Assembly (NCBI GenBank): GCA_017998495.1
Contig: JAGOCY010000073.1
Coordinates: 1-6,945, forward strand
Direction of reading: 5' to 3'
Origin: Corallincola sp.
Lineage (GTDB): Bacteria > Pseudomonadota > Gammaproteobacteria > Enterobacterales > Neiellaceae
DNA length: 6,945 nucleotides
Shown in pieces: positions 6,781-6,945 of this stretch. The position numbers and the translations under genes are program-made. The notes beneath the pieces were generated by a model. It saw only the letters and a list, made by a program, of their open reading frames with translations, searched no databases and was not told the origin of the DNA. Each line of letters begins with the position of its first letter. The first letter of the stretch is position 1.

Positions 6781-6797
6781 GGCCCAATATTGGTGCG
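6781..6797. promoter_or_regulatory. NtrC-binding-site candidate 1
   Basis: GCCCAATATTGGTGC (6782-6796) differs at only two positions from the E. coli glnA enhancer core GCACTATATTGGTGC. Its centre at 6789 is about 118 bases upstream of the predicted sigma-54 start, a normal enhancer distance. Confidence 0.68.
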
Positions 6798-6800
6798 ATT

Positions 6801-6817
6801 CGCCCCAATATTGTGCT
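6801..6817. promoter_or_regulatory. NtrC-binding-site candidate 2
   Basis: GCCCCAATATTGTGC repeats the ten bases CCCAATATTG of site 1 at a 21-base period, two helical turns, on the same DNA face. One G is missing before the TGC, so the right half is one base closer than in site 1. Its centre is near 6809, about 98 bases upstream of the predicted start. Confidence 0.58.
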
Positions 6818-6819
6818 TT

Positions 6820-6836
6820 TGCGCCACGGCGGCGCA
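6820..6836. promoter_or_regulatory. NtrC-like dyad candidate 3
   Basis: TGCGCCACGGCGGCGCA is a 17-base dyad with perfect 6-bp arms. Against TGCACCA-N3-TGGTGCA it differs by symmetric transitions (A to G and T to C in the arms, plus one at the inner edge). It is 19 bases from site 2, keeping the helical phase. It could also be a chance GC-rich palindrome. Confidence 0.42.
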
Positions 6837-6879
6837 TGCCAGCGCCTAGTGCCCCATGGAAGAACAACCAGTTAGCGCT

Positions 6880-6896
6880 TTGGCACAGATTTCGCT
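6880..6896 (+). promoter_or_regulatory. Sigma-54 promoter (glnAp2-like)
   Basis: TTGGCACAGATTTCGCT carries GG at 6882-6883 and GC at 6894-6895 with exactly ten bases between, the invariant sigma-54 spacing. As I recall it, the sequence is the same as the core of E. coli glnAp2. Transcription is expected near 6907 on the plus strand, into a gene beyond the window. Activation by phosphorylated NtrC under nitrogen limitation is inferred from the upstream dyads. Confidence 0.9.
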
Positions 6897-6938
6897 AACA
6901 GTTGCACCAGTTCTGTCTTATTCAAACCCTGCGACACC

Positions 6939-6943
6939 GGAGG
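6939..6943 (+). promoter_or_regulatory. Shine-Dalgarno of the next gene, predicted glnA
   Basis: GGAGG ends two bases before the window edge, about 32 bases after the predicted sigma-54 transcription start. A start codon would be expected within the next few bases outside the window. The identity of that gene as glutamine synthetase is inferred from the promoter and from divergence with typA. Confidence 0.7.
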
Positions 6944-6945
6944 TT

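Larger units (their letters stand above)
6629..6945. other. Non-coding divergent regulatory region between typA and the predicted glnA
   Basis: These 317 bases hold no convincing gene. Short open frames here lack ribosome binding sites and family resemblance. The region instead contains promoter and activator-site candidates, listed separately: a typA promoter on the left, CRP- and NtrC-like sites in the middle, and a sigma-54 promoter plus Shine-Dalgarno on the right. Confidence 0.85.

Noticed and set aside
1..6945. CRISPR arrays, tRNA or rRNA genes, insertion sequences, prophage or defence genes
   Set aside because: No repeat-spacer pattern, cloverleaf, transposase or terminal inverted repeats, and no defence domain was seen on either strand.

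Overview
The window looks like a core chromosomal segment of a motile, fairly GC-rich gammaproteobacterium. The evidence is an Escherichia-like PanD tail, a 607-residue TypA the same length as the E. coli protein, the gene order typA-yihY-dtd, and an upstream region whose sigma-54 promoter matches E. coli glnAp2. An Aeromonadales-type or similar genus would fit, but the genus cannot be fixed from this sequence alone.

Layout, left to right. Bases 1-235 hold the 3' end of panD (+). It converges on a two-domain acetyltransferase/hot-dog gene of the yiiD/madA family (264-1193, -), and a bidirectional terminator (252-280) lies between them. A short spacer separates madA from a divergent gene for a spermidine-synthase-like SAM-dependent methyltransferase (1257-1946, +), then cheV (2001-2891, +) and a small three-helix membrane protein resembling DUF4870 (3023-3433, +). 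This block converges, only three bases apart, with dtd (3437-3874, -). Upstream of dtd on the minus strand are yihY (3871-4767) and typA (4805-6628). The right end (6629-6945) is a non-coding regulatory region: a typA promoter candidate, a group of NtrC-like dyads, a textbook sigma-54 promoter and a Shine-Dalgarno. It points to glnA starting just beyond the window.

How it fits together. typA, yihY and dtd form a probable minus-strand operon, with a GTGA stop/start overlap between yihY and dtd. They cover translation/ribosome GTPase function, an inner-membrane protein, and D-aminoacyl-tRNA proofreading. In E. coli, dtd is followed directly by yiiD; here three opposite-strand genes (methyltransferase, cheV, DUF4870-like) lie between them, and the E. 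coli yih sulfoquinovose genes between typA and yihY are absent. The glnA upstream region indicates nitrogen control of the gene to the right.

Most of the window is ordinary conserved housekeeping DNA, and I see no clear evidence of a new multi-gene system. The points most worth a second look are the phased NtrC-like sites, the three-gene insertion, a possible sigma-28 promoter for cheV, and the terminator that holds a stop codon in its loop.
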